From Janthinobacterium sp. LM6 (GTDB lineage Bacteria > Pseudomonadota > Gammaproteobacteria > Burkholderiales > Burkholderiaceae_D), in the NCBI RefSeq assembly GCF_002002885.1, contig NZ_CP019510.1, forward strand, positions 6,200,001-6,264,000: 64,000 nucleotides of DNA. The letters run 5' to 3'. Shown here one piece after another: positions 1 to 8,711 of the stretch. The notes beneath the pieces are model-generated. The model was not told the origin of the DNA. It saw only the letters and a program-made list of their open reading frames with translations, and searched no databases. Numbering within the stretch: the first letter of the stretch is position 1; the number at the start of each line of letters is the position of its first letter. Made by a program: the position numbers and the translations under genes.

Positions 1-1125
1 GGTCCAGCTGGCACGGCGCTCCGCGGCGCGGCCGAACAGGCGGATACTCTGGATGCCGCGCACGGATTCGAGGAAATGCGTCTGCTGCCGGGCCGCATGG
101 ATGATCTGTTCGGCCGTCGCTTCGCGCATGGCATTGAACAGGATCCAGCGCAGCAACACATACAGCAGCACCGCGATGCAGGCCACGCCCGCCAGCAGGG
201 GACTGTAGAACAGCATCATGCCCAAGGTGGCCAGCACCAGCACGCCATCGATGGCGCCTTCGACGAATTGCGTCGTCAGGCTGCGCTGCATGGTCTGAAT
301 GGAGTTGAAGCGCGAGACGATGTCGCCCGTGTGGCGCTTCTCGAAGTACGGCAGCGGCAACTTGAGCAAATGGGCAAAGGCATTCCCCAGCCATTGCAAG
401 TTCAGATTGGTGGCCAGCACCGTGGTGATCCAGGAACGCACGGCACCGATGGCCGTCTGCACCAGCACCAGCAGCAAAAAGCCGCAACCGAGCACGGTGA
501 TCAGGTCGCGGTCGGCGGCCAGCAGCGCCTCGTCGACCAGCCACTGCATGTAGAACGGCGCCACCAGCGCGCACACCTGCAGGGCCAGGCCCAGCACCAG
601 CAATTGCAGCAAGCCGCGCTTCAGGCCCACCACGCGCCCCATCAGCGACAGCAGGGAAAACTGCTGCTTTTCTTCGGCCTTCTTGAACTCGGCGGTGGGC
701 ATCAGTTCCAGCGCCACGCCCGTAAAATGTTTCGCCACTTCCGCCAGCGGCAGGCGGCGCTCGCCCACGGCCGGGTCGTGGATCACGGCATGGCTGCCGG
801 AGACGGACTTGAGCACGACAAAATGGTTCAAGTCCCAGTGCAGGATGGCGGGCAGCTTCAGCTCGGGCAAATGCTGCATGTCGAGTTTCAAGGGCCGTGT
901 ATGCAGGGCCAGGCCCTGCGCCATCGCCATCAGCCCTTTTAACGTGACGCCCTTGAGGGAGACGGAAAAGCGCCGGCGCATGCTGGAAATATCGGTCTGG
1001 TGGCCCCAGTAGCTGGCCACCATGCACAAGCAGGCCAGGCCGCATTCGGCCGCTTCTGTTTGCAGCAGGACGGGCAGGCGCTGGCTGCGCCAGAAGGACA
1101 GGTGGGCAAGATCAGGGAGATGCAT
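1..1125 (-). CDS. C39-peptidase bacteriocin/RTX-type ABC exporter (RaxB/CvaB-like), 3' part missing
   Basis: The first 375 codons are present; the rest lies beyond the left edge. These proteins cleave a double-glycine leader from a small peptide and export it through a type I channel in the inner membrane. Seen: the N-terminal peptidase C39 signature QTEAAECGLAC (residues 22-32, catalytic Cys28, oxyanion Gln22), with catalytic His101 in NHFVVL and Asp117 in HDPAVGER. Membrane segments of the exporter domain begin near residue 175, followed by the linker LPYFEKRHTGDIVSRF typical of the family. The nucleotide-binding domain is not in the window. The ATG at 1125 is the first in-frame start after a stop and lies 27 bases after the HlyD-like gene, so the two form an operon. 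Substrate unknown. Confidence 0.9.
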   Translation of the reverse strand, partial: MHLPDLAHLSFWRSQRLPVLLQTEAAECGLACLCMVASYWGHQTDISSMRRRFSVSLKGVTLKGLMAMAQGLALHTRPLKLDMQHLPELKLPAILHWDLNHFVVLKSVSGSHAVIHDPAVGERRLPLAEVAKHFTGVALELMPTAEFKKAEEKQQFSLLSLMGRVVGLKRGLLQLLVLGLALQVCALVAPFYMQWLVDEALLAADRDLITVLGCGFLLLVLVQTAIGAVRSWITTVLATNLNLQWLGNAFAHLLKLPLPYFEKRHTGDIVSRFNSIQTMQRSLTTQFVEGAIDGVLVLATLGMMLFYSPLLAGVACIAVLLYVLLRWILFNAMREATAEQIIHAARQQTHFLESVRGIQSIRLFGRAAERRASWT

Positions 1126-1152
1126 GAGTATTGTGGAAAATCAATATGAGGC

Positions 1153-2457
1153 TTACAAGCGCCCGGAAATGCTGAACAGGGGTTCGAGCACCCATTCATA
1201 CAGGCGCCGCTGTTCCAGCAGCACGCTGGCGTCGACCAGCATGCCCGACTTCAGGGGCAGGGTTTCGCCATACGCCTGCACGCTCTGGCGCTGCAAGGCT
1301 AAGCGGATGCGGTACAAGGGTTCGCCATTCGTGCCGCTGACGGCGCCCGGCACTGCCAGCTCGTCGGGCCGCAGCGAGGTGCTGGCCACTTCGCGCACCA
1401 GCGCCGGATACTGGCCGAATTTCTGGTACGGATACGCCTGGTAGCGCAGCAATACTGTCATGCCTGGCTTGATGAAGCCGACCGAGCGCGACGGCGCGTA
1501 GATTTCCGCCTCCAGCTGGGCGCCTTGCGGCAGCACGGAAGCGAGGACGCTGTTGGCCGCCACGGTCTGGCCCAGTTCCGTGGTGATGGCCGTGACCATG
1601 CCATCCTGCGCCGCGCGCACGAGGATTTCGCGGCGCGCCTCGTTTTCCGTCAGGTCTTGCTCGATGGCGGAGACATTGCGCTGCAAGCCTTCCGTGTCGC
1701 GCTGGGCCTGCACCTGCAAGTCGCGCACGTCCGCTTCCGTGGTGGCCAGATCGCGGCCGCTGGCCGACTTGATGCGCTGCAATTCCGCCAGGCGCTGGTG
1801 CTGGTCCAGCAGCTCGGCTTGCTTATCCTGCAGTTGCGCCGACGAAATGTAATGGGTGGCGTGCAGATCGCCGTAGCGCTGGTAGGACTGTTCCGCCAAG
1901 GTAATGCGACGCTGCTGCAGCGTGATCTGGTCGTCCATGCGGGCGATTTCCGCCGCCAGGTCGCTGGCACGGCGCTGTCCCGCCGCCATGCGCTGGCGCG
2001 ATTGCAGGCGCGACTGCTGCAATTCCGCGTCATAGCTGTCGCGCCGGCTTTTCAGCAGATCCGAGACGACTTGCTGGGGCGCCCCCGCATTGGCGCTGCT
2101 GCGCTCGCCCGACAGCACGAACAGCACTTCGCCCGCGCACACGGCCTGCCCCTCCTTGACGCGCACCCCGGCGATGACGCCAGCCTGGCCCGGCATGACA
2201 CGGATCACGCCGCTGGTCGGCAGCAGCACTCCCTGCGATTGCGCCTTGCGCGTGGTGCTGAAGAAGATGAAGAAAGCGACGATGGCCAGCGCGATAGCCA
2301 GAAACAGCCAGGTCAGGAATACATGGCTGATTGGCCGCGCCAGCAATACCGTACCGTATTGTTTATTGCCCAGATGCTCAATGGCTTGCTGGCGGAACAG
2401 GGACTGGGTGGGCGGGGAGGGGCTGGAGGCGGCGGGAACGCTGGGCTGGTCACGCAA
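1153..2457 (-). CDS. HlyD-family membrane fusion protein of a type I secretion system (CvaA/RaxA-like)
   Basis: A 434-residue periplasmic adaptor that would link the downstream C39 ABC exporter to a TolC-like outer membrane channel. Seen: a short cytoplasmic N-terminus, one membrane helix near residues 48-68 (FLTWLFLAIALAIVAFFIFF), a lipoyl half-motif (SGVIRVMPGQAGVIAGVRV), a long Q/E/R-rich coiled coil (about 130-270), the second lipoyl half and a C-terminal beta domain. The start is not certain: no ATG is available and the frame opens with TTG at 2457 after a weak ribosome site. The gene is first of a two-gene operon. No outer membrane factor or immunity gene is visible nearby. Confidence 0.9.
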   Translation of the reverse strand: MRDQPSVPAASSPSPPTQSLFRQQAIEHLGNKQYGTVLLARPISHVFLTWLFLAIALAIVAFFIFFSTTRKAQSQGVLLPTSGVIRVMPGQAGVIAGVRVKEGQAVCAGEVLFVLSGERSSANAGAPQQVVSDLLKSRRDSYDAELQQSRLQSRQRMAAGQRRASDLAAEIARMDDQITLQQRRITLAEQSYQRYGDLHATHYISSAQLQDKQAELLDQHQRLAELQRIKSASGRDLATTEADVRDLQVQAQRDTEGLQRNVSAIEQDLTENEARREILVRAAQDGMVTAITTELGQTVAANSVLASVLPQGAQLEAEIYAPSRSVGFIKPGMTVLLRYQAYPYQKFGQYPALVREVASTSLRPDELAVPGAVSGTNGEPLYRIRLALQRQSVQAYGETLPLKSGMLVDASVLLEQRRLYEWVLEPLFSISGRL

Positions 2458-2880
2458 TATGATGGACTTTTCGAAAAATAGTTTTAATCAGCCAAAACTG
2501 AACCTTGTTATGCAAGAGTGCCGGACTTTACAAATCAGACCGTGACCCCGCATTCCAAAACCATATGCCCCTGTCTTTCAGAATGCAATACGATGGTTAT
2601 TTTCATTGGCATAAAATATTCAATTTTATCAAAATAGCATCCAAAAAATCAAGAAATAATCTTATGCATAAGCAACCCATATGTTTTCTAAAAAATATGA
2701 TGAAAATATCCTGATTTTCAAGCCATTTGAAATTTACCTATTCTTCATGCCAAAAAAAACATCTTTGGAAATTTGACAATCAAAAGAAAATTCTACATTA
2801 ATCCCACAAAAGAAATCTATCGAATTATCACGGAATGGTAAATTTAAAAATCACCAGGATTTTATTGTAAATACCTCACC
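2458..2880. other. AT-rich intergenic stretch upstream of the peptide exporter
   Basis: This stretch of over 400 bases is far richer in A and T than its surroundings, with many homopolymer runs. It should hold the promoter of the minus-strand secretion genes. On the plus strand a consensus -35 TTGACA is present at 2773-2778 with a poor -10 (TACATT, 2794). I found no ORF with a double-glycine leader on either strand. A 69-codon plus-strand frame (2505-2714) has no codon-usage support. Such AT-rich islands often mark transferred or H-NS-bound DNA; that is inference. Confidence 0.5.
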
Positions 2881-3003
2881 ATGTTTAAAAATGACTTCCG
2901 TTTCGAATCGGGTAATTGCGCACCCCTGCATAGTTGCGCCCGGACCATCCCCCTGGTCCAGGAAAAAGTCAAGAATGGGACGGTGCGGTGCCGGCGCTGC
3001 TGA
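2881..3003 (+). CDS. Possible 40-residue cysteine-containing peptide
   Basis: ATG at 2881 to TGA at 3001. The peptide is hydrophilic, with an N-terminal MFKNDFRFESGNCAPLHSC and a C-terminal RCRRC, four to five Cys in all. It sits at the end of the AT-rich stretch and converges on the 54-residue ORF 3017-3181. There is only a distant AGGA (2855) and no well-spaced ribosome site. It could be an exported peptide or spurious; no family recognised. Confidence 0.2.
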   Translation: MFKNDFRFESGNCAPLHSCARTIPLVQEKVKNGTVRCRRC

Positions 3004-3016
3004 AGGTGTTCGTCCA

Positions 3017-3181
3017 TCAAACAGCAGGCTTCTTGCCCGCTGGCGGCGGTGCCGCCGGCTTGACCGTGTCGACGATCAGCACATGCTTGTCCATGGCCTG
3101 CGTTCCCTGCATTTGCTGGACGACTTGCGTGGCAACCGCCTTGGTACTCAACAGGGGTTTCGGATGGCGTGGCATGAACAT
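3017..3181 (-). CDS. Small hypothetical protein, Pro/Ala/Lys-rich C-terminus
   Basis: 54 residues from ATG 3181, preceded by AGCAGG at suitable spacing. Codon third positions are GC-rich like neighbouring real genes. The middle is mildly hydrophobic (KHVLIVDTV) and the tail reads PAAPPPAGKKPAV. The open frame reaches further upstream (3313) but would run through a terminator, so the internal ATG is preferred. No family recognised. Confidence 0.45.
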   Translation of the reverse strand: MFMPRHPKPLLSTKAVATQVVQQMQGTQAMDKHVLIVDTVKPAAPPPAGKKPAV

Positions 3182-3278
3182 GGCGTACCTGCTGGAAGTG
3201 GGATACGCCCATATGGGCAGCAATTGGCAATTTATCAAGCCATTTTTCAAGCGCCGGACAAAAATCCGCTCGAAAGCG

Positions 3279-3303
3279 AAAAAAAAACCCGCTCGAAAGC
3301 GGG
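3279..3303 (-). terminator. Rho-independent terminator
   Basis: On the minus strand a CCCGCT/AGCGGG stem with a four-base loop (3288-3303) is followed by nine T (3287-3279). It lies about 95 bases after the glutathione S-transferase stop and would end that transcript. Confidence 0.85.
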
Positions 3304-3397
3304 TAAAGTCCAAAGCTAGGGATGTCCTGAAAGAGACAGCCCTATCTTATGCGGTGCGCCGCGCCGGCTCCGTGCGCTGGCACACTTAGCGCGCAGA

Positions 3398-4024
3398 TTA
3401 TCCCGGCGATAGCTGCACGTCCGTTTCCTGCCAGGCGCGCAGCTGCCGCACGCGGGCAAACCACGCCTGGACATGCTGGTACTGCGCCAGCGGCAGCCGC
3501 ACGGCCTCGCTGTACATCAGCGGCGCGGCCACGGCGAAGTCGGCCAGGGTAACGTCTTCGCCGCTGAGCCAGCCGCGTCCCGCCAGATGCGCATCCAGCA
3601 CCACGGCGCATTCATGCAGGTCGCGCTCGCCGCGCGCCTCTTCCAACGGATCCGCCGGACCATTGCCCGTCATGCCCTTCCAGGCGCGTTCCCAGGCCAG
3701 CACACTGATGGCGGGCGCGAAGTGCTGCGCAGCCCAGAACAGCCAGCGGTTGACGTCGGCGCGGGCTTGCGGCGCCTGCGGATAAAGCGTCTGGCCCGGC
3801 ACCTGCTCGGCCAGGTATTGCATGATGGCGCACGATTCCCACAGCAGGAAAGCGCCATCGGCCAGCACGGGTACCTTGCCGTTCGGGTTCAGTTCTAGCA
3901 GGCGGCGGCGGTCGTCCGCATTCATCAGGTCGACTTCGGCCAGTTCCAGCGGCAGGCCGAGGTGGATCGCCGTCATCAGTGCACGGCGGGCATTCGAAGA
4001 CATGGGGTGGTGGTACAGGCGCAT
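3398..4024 (-). CDS. Glutathione S-transferase family protein
   Basis: A 208-residue cytosolic GST predicted to conjugate or reduce electrophiles with glutathione. Seen: thioredoxin-fold N-terminal domain (1-80) with MRLYHHPMSSNARRA, the cis-proline motif NGKVPVL and the glutathione-binding WESCAIMQYL; an all-alpha C-terminal domain follows (WLSGEDVTLADFAVA). The length is normal for the family. ATG at 4024 begins 49 bases after a perfect palindrome (4073-4089), suggesting repression by the adjacent YafY-type regulator. Specific substrate unknown. Confidence 0.9.
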   Translation of the reverse strand: MRLYHHPMSSNARRALMTAIHLGLPLELAEVDLMNADDRRRLLELNPNGKVPVLADGAFLLWESCAIMQYLAEQVPGQTLYPQAPQARADVNRWLFWAAQHFAPAISVLAWERAWKGMTGNGPADPLEEARGERDLHECAVVLDAHLAGRGWLSGEDVTLADFAVAAPLMYSEAVRLPLAQYQHVQAWFARVRQLRAWQETDVQLSPG

Positions 4025-4072
4025 GGTAGATGGCTCCGGTGAGTGAAGAAGCCACCATCGTAGAACCAGTCA

Positions 4073-4089
4073 CTGACAGTTTTTGTCAG
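4073..4089. promoter_or_regulatory. Palindromic operator CTGACA-N5-TGTCAG
   Basis: A perfect inverted repeat with 6-base arms and 5-base spacer. It sits between the YafY-type regulator and the GST, about 50 bases upstream of the GST start, where a repressor or activator would act. That the adjacent regulator binds it is inference. Confidence 0.6.
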
Positions 4090-4114
4090 GAGCGGATGTC
4101 AGGATTCCGGGTCG

Positions 4115-4816
4115 CTAGCTTTCCGGATCAATCTCGTGCATCTTGCGCCAGGCATCCAGCAGCACATGGCGCCGCCTGGGATAGCGTTCGTCGTGCTGCT
4201 GCACGCTGGCGATGCGGTCGATGCGGAAATGCCGGTAATCGCCGCGCAGCTCGCACCACGCGGCCAGCAGGCGCTTGCCTTCGAAAAACGCCAGGGCAAA
4301 CGGCCACACCGTGCGCGAGGTGGCGCTGCCATGCTCATCCTGGTAGCCCAGGGTGAGCTTCTGTTCGTAGCGGATGGCCTCGCGCACGGGCTGCACGTAG
4401 CGGTCGGCCGGCTGCGTGCCATCGGCGGGGCGGCCCAACGGCACCCACAGGCTGGTCTCGGCCATGCTGTCGCGCAAGTCGCGCGGCGAGGCGGCCGCGA
4501 TCTTGGCCAGGGCATTGCTGGCCGCCTGCGCCAGGCCCGCATCGCCCTGCCGGCGCACCCAGCGCGCGCCCAGCACCAGCGCTTCCAGTTCATCGGCGCC
4601 AAACATCAACGGCGGCAGGAAGGCGCCACGGCGCAGCACATAGCCGATGCCGGCCTCGCCCTGCAGGGGCGCGCCCAATTCGGCCAGGGTCTGGATATCG
4701 CGGTAAATCGTGCGCTCGGAAACGCCCAGCTGCTGCGCCAGCTGGGCTGCCGTGACGGGCACGCGCCTGGCGCGCATGGCGTCCATCAGCAGGAACAGGC
4801 GGCCGCTGCGGCTCAT
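4115..4816 (-). CDS. YafY-family transcriptional regulator (HTH_11 plus WYL domain)
   Basis: 233 residues. An N-terminal DeoR-like winged helix (about 1-60: VTAAQLAQQLGVSERTIYRD, then GIGYVLRRG) is followed by a WYL-type ligand domain (about 135-215: KRLLAAWCELRGDYRHFRID). These proteins sense small molecules and control neighbouring genes. The ATG at 4816 overlaps the stop of the upstream ClpP-like gene (ATGA), so translation is coupled. The open frame extends 50 codons further upstream but that part is an out-of-frame copy of the upstream gene. Likely controls the GST through the palindrome at 4073-4089. Confidence 0.88.
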   Translation of the reverse strand: MSRSGRLFLLMDAMRARRVPVTAAQLAQQLGVSERTIYRDIQTLAELGAPLQGEAGIGYVLRRGAFLPPLMFGADELEALVLGARWVRRQGDAGLAQAASNALAKIAAASPRDLRDSMAETSLWVPLGRPADGTQPADRYVQPVREAIRYEQKLTLGYQDEHGSATSRTVWPFALAFFEGKRLLAAWCELRGDYRHFRIDRIASVQQHDERYPRRRHVLLDAWRKMHEIDPES

Positions 4817-5562
4817 GGACAGGCCTGCAAAGCCTGGTCGCCCATGACGAGGGCCGACAGCGCCGGCACGTACAGATAGCCGTCGGGCGCCAGGCGCGAT
4901 GCGCGCGTCCCCTCTTGCACGCCGGCGATGCCGTAGCAGCGCTGCAGCCGCGCAGCGGCTGGCCACCAGTAAACGGCCGCCTCCTGGTCGGGAAAGCGCT
5001 GGCGAACGCTCTCGGCCTGCCCCGCCACTTGCCGGAAATCGCGGTAAAAGGCAGGTGCGATGCCCAGCTCCGCGGCATACGCCGTTTCCAGTGCTGCCGT
5101 CTCTGCCAATTGGGCCGCCAGCGCCGCCGTTTCACGGTCAAGCTCATCGGCCGGCACGCCCGCCTCGACCAGGCTGCGGCGCATGCGCTCCGGGCCAGCC
5201 TGCGCGCGCAGGAACGCCGATTCCTGCAGCGCCAGCACGGCACCGGCGGGGATGTGCATATGGTGCGCGGCCGGGAAGACGTACAGGGCGCAGCTGCCCG
5301 CGCACACCGTGTCGATGGCGAGACGCCATTGCTGCTGGCGCAGGTAGCGGCCCAGCTGCATGGCCGCCTGCGGATCACCGCCATCGCTATTCACGCGCAA
5401 CAGCGTCGTACCCGGCGTGGCCAGCAGCCGCAGCGTGTCCACGTCGCCCTCGGCAATCGGGCCGCGCAGGGCAATGCTGTCACTGCCAGTGCGGCTGAAA
5501 TCGGCGGCGCCGGCCAGCGTGCCGATGCCTGCCATGATGCCCATCACTATCAAACGCTTCAT
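4813..5562 (-). CDS. Periplasmic ClpP/crotonase-like protein (COG3904 type)
   Basis: 249 residues with a signal peptide (MKRLIVMGIMAGIGTLAGA). The core has a ClpP-like pattern: RVNSDGGDPQAAM (57-69) resembles the oxyanion glycine loop and TVCAGSCAL places Ser90 where the ClpP nucleophile sits; AHHMHIPAG follows. The family is annotated as predicted periplasmic ClpP-like; activity is unproven. The start at 5562 is chosen because GGTGG lies just upstream and because the longer frame (5613) would pass through the secF terminator. It overlaps the YafY-type gene by four bases. Confidence 0.7.
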   Translation of the reverse strand: MKRLIVMGIMAGIGTLAGAADFSRTGSDSIALRGPIAEGDVDTLRLLATPGTTLLRVNSDGGDPQAAMQLGRYLRQQQWRLAIDTVCAGSCALYVFPAAHHMHIPAGAVLALQESAFLRAQAGPERMRRSLVEAGVPADELDRETAALAAQLAETAALETAYAAELGIAPAFYRDFRQVAGQAESVRQRFPDQEAAVYWWPAAARLQRCYGIAGVQEGTRASRLAPDGYLYVPALSALVMGDQALQACP

Positions 5563-5575
5563 CGTCATCCACCAT

Positions 5576-5606
5576 AAAAAAAACGACCACCGCAAACGGT
5601 GATCGT
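5576..5606 (-). terminator. Rho-independent terminator after secF
   Basis: On the minus strand ACGATCACCG/CGGTGGTCGT (one U-G pair) with loop TTTG is followed by eight T. It lies 30 bases after the secF stop and overlaps the leader of the ClpP-like gene. Confidence 0.85.
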
Positions 5607-5635
5607 TCTTCATTCGACCTGCAAAAAACCTGCGC

Positions 5636-6658
5636 TTACACCACGGCGCCGTCGGTTTCGTCTTTTTCCTTGATCGGCTTGATCAAGTCTTCGCGCTTGA
5701 CGCCCAGCCACATGGCGATCGAGGCCGCGACGAACACGGACGAGTAAATACCGAAGCAGATACCGATGGTCAGCGCCAGTGCAAAGTGGTGCAAGGTCTG
5801 GCCGCCGAAGACCAGCATCGACAGCACCATCATCTGGGTCGAACCGTGGGTGATGATGGTACGCGAAATGGTGCTGGTGATCGCGTTGTCGATCACTTCA
5901 TGCACGGAAGCCTTGCGCTGCTTGCGGAAGTTTTCGCGGATACGGTCAAAGATCACCACCGATTCGTTGACGGAATAACCGAGCACCGCCAGGATGGCCG
6001 CCAGCACCGTCAGCGAGAATTCCCATTCGAAGAAGGCGAAGAAGCCCAGGATGATCACCACGTCATGCAAGTTGGCGATAATCGCCGAAACAGCGTATTT
6101 CCATTCGAAGCGTACGGCCAAGTAGATCATCACAAACACGACAACCATCACCAGCGCGTTCAAGCCGTTCTGCGTCAGTTCCTCGCCCACTTGCGGGCCG
6201 ACGAATTCCACTTTCTGCAGCACCAGCGCTTCGTTGCCGGCAGCGTCCACGCAGGCGGTCTTGATGACGTGCTCGCCCTTGTCGGTGACGGTGTCAATGC
6301 CCTTGGTCGTGCCCTGCTCGGCCTTGCACAGCGTTTCAAACACGCGCTGCGAGGTGTTCGCGGCGCTGACGCCCTTTTCCACCGGCAGGCGGATCATCAC
6401 GTCGCGCGCCGTATCGAAGCTGGTCACGCCCGGCTCTTCATAACCGAGGCCGATCAGGGTGCCGCGTATGCCTTCAAGGTTGGCCGCTTTCGGGTATTTG
6501 ACCTCCATCAGGGTGCCGCCCTTGAATTCCACGGACAGGTGCAAGCCCTTGTGGAACAGGAAGAAGACGGCGGCAAGGAAGGTCACGGCCGAAATCACGT
6601 TGAAAATCAACGCATGGCGCATGAAGGGAATATCTTTTTTGATCCGGAAAAATTCCAT
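5636..6658 (-). CDS. secF: Protein translocase subunit SecF
   Basis: 340 residues. With SecD and YajC it forms the inner membrane accessory complex that uses the proton motive force to drive late steps of Sec-dependent export. Seen: TM1 (about 15-35), periplasmic P1 domain beginning LSVEFKGGTLMEVKYP, then five C-terminal helices with LGYSVNESVVIFDRIREN, the hallmark of SecF. Length and order after secD are standard for betaproteobacteria. Confidence 0.97.
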   Translation of the reverse strand: MEFFRIKKDIPFMRHALIFNVISAVTFLAAVFFLFHKGLHLSVEFKGGTLMEVKYPKAANLEGIRGTLIGLGYEEPGVTSFDTARDVMIRLPVEKGVSAANTSQRVFETLCKAEQGTTKGIDTVTDKGEHVIKTACVDAAGNEALVLQKVEFVGPQVGEELTQNGLNALVMVVVFVMIYLAVRFEWKYAVSAIIANLHDVVIILGFFAFFEWEFSLTVLAAILAVLGYSVNESVVIFDRIRENFRKQRKASVHEVIDNAITSTISRTIITHGSTQMMVLSMLVFGGQTLHHFALALTIGICFGIYSSVFVAASIAMWLGVKREDLIKPIKEKDETDGAVV

Positions 6659-6748
6659 GAAATCCTCTGAGTTCTATTCTGTGCGTCCGGCGGCTGGGCC
6701 ACCGGACGCGATCGCTGTTGACGCTATTGGGTAAGGCTGGGCCGTTGC

Positions 6749-8614
6749 TTATTTGCTGGCACCCGGCACCCACACCGTGCCGATCGACAAGGTCGTCAGC
6801 TTTTTCTTGCGGCCATACCAGAGGTTGACCACGCCGCGCGACACGAACACGGAGGAGAACATCGAGGTCAGGATACCCAGGCAATGCACGACAGCGAAGC
6901 CGCGCACGGGACCGCTGCCGAAGGCCAGCAGTGCCAGGCCGACGATCAGGGTGGTCACGTTCGAGTCCAGAATCGTGGCCCAGGCGCGGTCGAAGCCGGC
7001 GGCGATCGCCGCTTGCGGCGTATTGCCTGCGCGCAGCTCTTCACGGATACGTTCATTGATCAGCACGTTGGCGTCAATCGCCATGCCCAGCGCCAGCGCG
7101 ATAGCGGCGATACCTGGCAAGGTCAAGGTCACCTGGATCATCGACAACAAGCCGACCAGCAACAACAGGTTGGTGGCCAGGGCCAGCACGCTGAAGGCGC
7201 CGAACAGCATGTAGTAGGCGATCATGAAGATGGCGATGGCGATGAAGCCGTACAAGGTCGAGTGGAAGCCCTTGGCGATGTTTTCCGCGCCCAGTTGCGG
7301 TCCGATCGTGCGTTCTTCGATGACGGTCATCGGTGCGGACAGGGCGCCCGAGCGCAGCAGCAGCGCCAGTTCATTCGCGTTTTCCGCGCCGCCCATGCCG
7401 GTGATCTGGAAGCGCGAACCGAGTTCCTGCTGGATGGTGGCAACCGACAGCACTTCCGGCTTGCCCTTTTCAAACAGCACGATGGCCATGCGCTTGCCCA
7501 CGCGTTCGCGCGTCGCTTCGCGCATCTTGCGTCCGCCGTCGCCGTTCAGGTCGATCGACACGGCCGCTTGCTGGTTCTGGTCGAAGCTGGCAGTGGCGCT
7601 GGAGATATAGTCGCCCGTCAGGATTACGTCTTTCGCCAGCACGACAGGCACGCCCTTGCCGACAGTGAACAGTTCCGAGTTGAACGGGATGGCGCTCGAC
7701 AGTTCCGTGCCGGGCACGATGCTTTCGTCGACCAGGCGCACTTCCAGGGTGGCCGTGCGGCCGATGATGGCTTTTGCGCGGGCCACGTCCTGCACGCCAG
7801 GCAGTTGCACCACGATGCGGTCGGGACCTTGCTGCTGGATCAGCGGCTCGGCCACGCCCAGCTCGTTGACGCGCTTGGACAGGGTGGAGATATTCTGTTT
7901 GACGCCTTCGTCGATGGTTGCCTTCAGGGCCGCCGGTTTCAGGGTGATGTTCAGTTTCAAATCGCTGCCTTCGCCCGCATCGGCGAACGCCAGTTCCGTC
8001 ATCTGGTCGGACAGGACATTTTTTGCCTTCAGGCGCGTCTCGGCGTCGCGGAAGTTGATTTGCACGCTGTCGCCCACGCGTTCGATGCCGGCGTGGCGGA
8101 TATTTTTGTCACGCAACACGCTACGCGCGGCGGACTGGACGCCCTGGACTTTCTTGTTCAGTACTGCTTTCGCATCGACCTGCATCAGGAAGTGCACGCC
8201 ACCACGCAAATCCAGACCCAGGAACATGGGCAAGGCATGCAATTTTTGCATCCACATCGGCGTATTGGCTTGCAGGTTGACCGTCACGATGAACGCGGGA
8301 TCGGTGGAATCGGGGTTCAGATCCTTTTCCAGCACCAGTTTTGCCTTGAACTGGGTATCGGGATCGGCAAAACGCACGCGCACGGAGGCGAGATTGCCGG
8401 CGCCATCCATGGTGACACCTTCCGACTTGACGTTCTCTTTCGTCAATATTTGCTCGACTTGCGTCATCAGCTCGCCCGTCACTTTGACGGTCGACTTGCC
8501 GCTGGTTACTTGCAGCGCCGGTGACTCACCGAAATAATTGGGCGCCGTATAGAGTGCGCCCAGCAATAAGGCGACGACGATGATGATGTATTTCCAGGCA
8601 GGATAGCGATTCAT
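6749..8614 (-). CDS. secD: Protein translocase subunit SecD
   Basis: 621 residues. Inner membrane partner of SecF. Seen: TM1 near residues 7-24, the large periplasmic P1 domain with LGLDLRGGVHFLMQVD, the P3/head region, and the C-terminal helices with ALGMAIDANVLINERIREEL and FGSGPVRGFAVV. Preceded by yajC and followed by secF with a 90-base gap. Confidence 0.97.
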   Translation of the reverse strand: MNRYPAWKYIIIVVALLLGALYTAPNYFGESPALQVTSGKSTVKVTGELMTQVEQILTKENVKSEGVTMDGAGNLASVRVRFADPDTQFKAKLVLEKDLNPDSTDPAFIVTVNLQANTPMWMQKLHALPMFLGLDLRGGVHFLMQVDAKAVLNKKVQGVQSAARSVLRDKNIRHAGIERVGDSVQINFRDAETRLKAKNVLSDQMTELAFADAGEGSDLKLNITLKPAALKATIDEGVKQNISTLSKRVNELGVAEPLIQQQGPDRIVVQLPGVQDVARAKAIIGRTATLEVRLVDESIVPGTELSSAIPFNSELFTVGKGVPVVLAKDVILTGDYISSATASFDQNQQAAVSIDLNGDGGRKMREATRERVGKRMAIVLFEKGKPEVLSVATIQQELGSRFQITGMGGAENANELALLLRSGALSAPMTVIEERTIGPQLGAENIAKGFHSTLYGFIAIAIFMIAYYMLFGAFSVLALATNLLLLVGLLSMIQVTLTLPGIAAIALALGMAIDANVLINERIREELRAGNTPQAAIAAGFDRAWATILDSNVTTLIVGLALLAFGSGPVRGFAVVHCLGILTSMFSSVFVSRGVVNLWYGRKKKLTTLSIGTVWVPGASK

Positions 8615-8655
8615 AGTGATTCAGCGTTCAGTGTTGAGCGTCGGAGGCGTCGCGA

Positions 8656-8676
8656 GGGGCGGCGGATAGCCGCCCC
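8656..8676. other. GC-rich hairpin in the yajC-secD spacer
   Basis: GGGGCGGC-N5-GCCGCCCC forms an 8-bp stem in the 97-base yajC-secD gap. There is no T-run, so it is more likely an mRNA-stability or processing element than a terminator (inference). Confidence 0.5.
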
Positions 8677-8711
8677 GGGTCTATCATTGCAGAGGCAATG
8701 ACAGCGAGGAA

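Noticed and set aside
2505..2714. 69-codon plus-strand ORF in the AT-rich stretch
   Set aside because: No ribosome site and no coding bias; random open frame in AT-rich DNA.
6884..8524. 546-codon plus-strand ORF opposite secD
   Set aside because: His/Gln-rich translation typical of an antisense frame of a GC-rich gene; secD is certain on the other strand.
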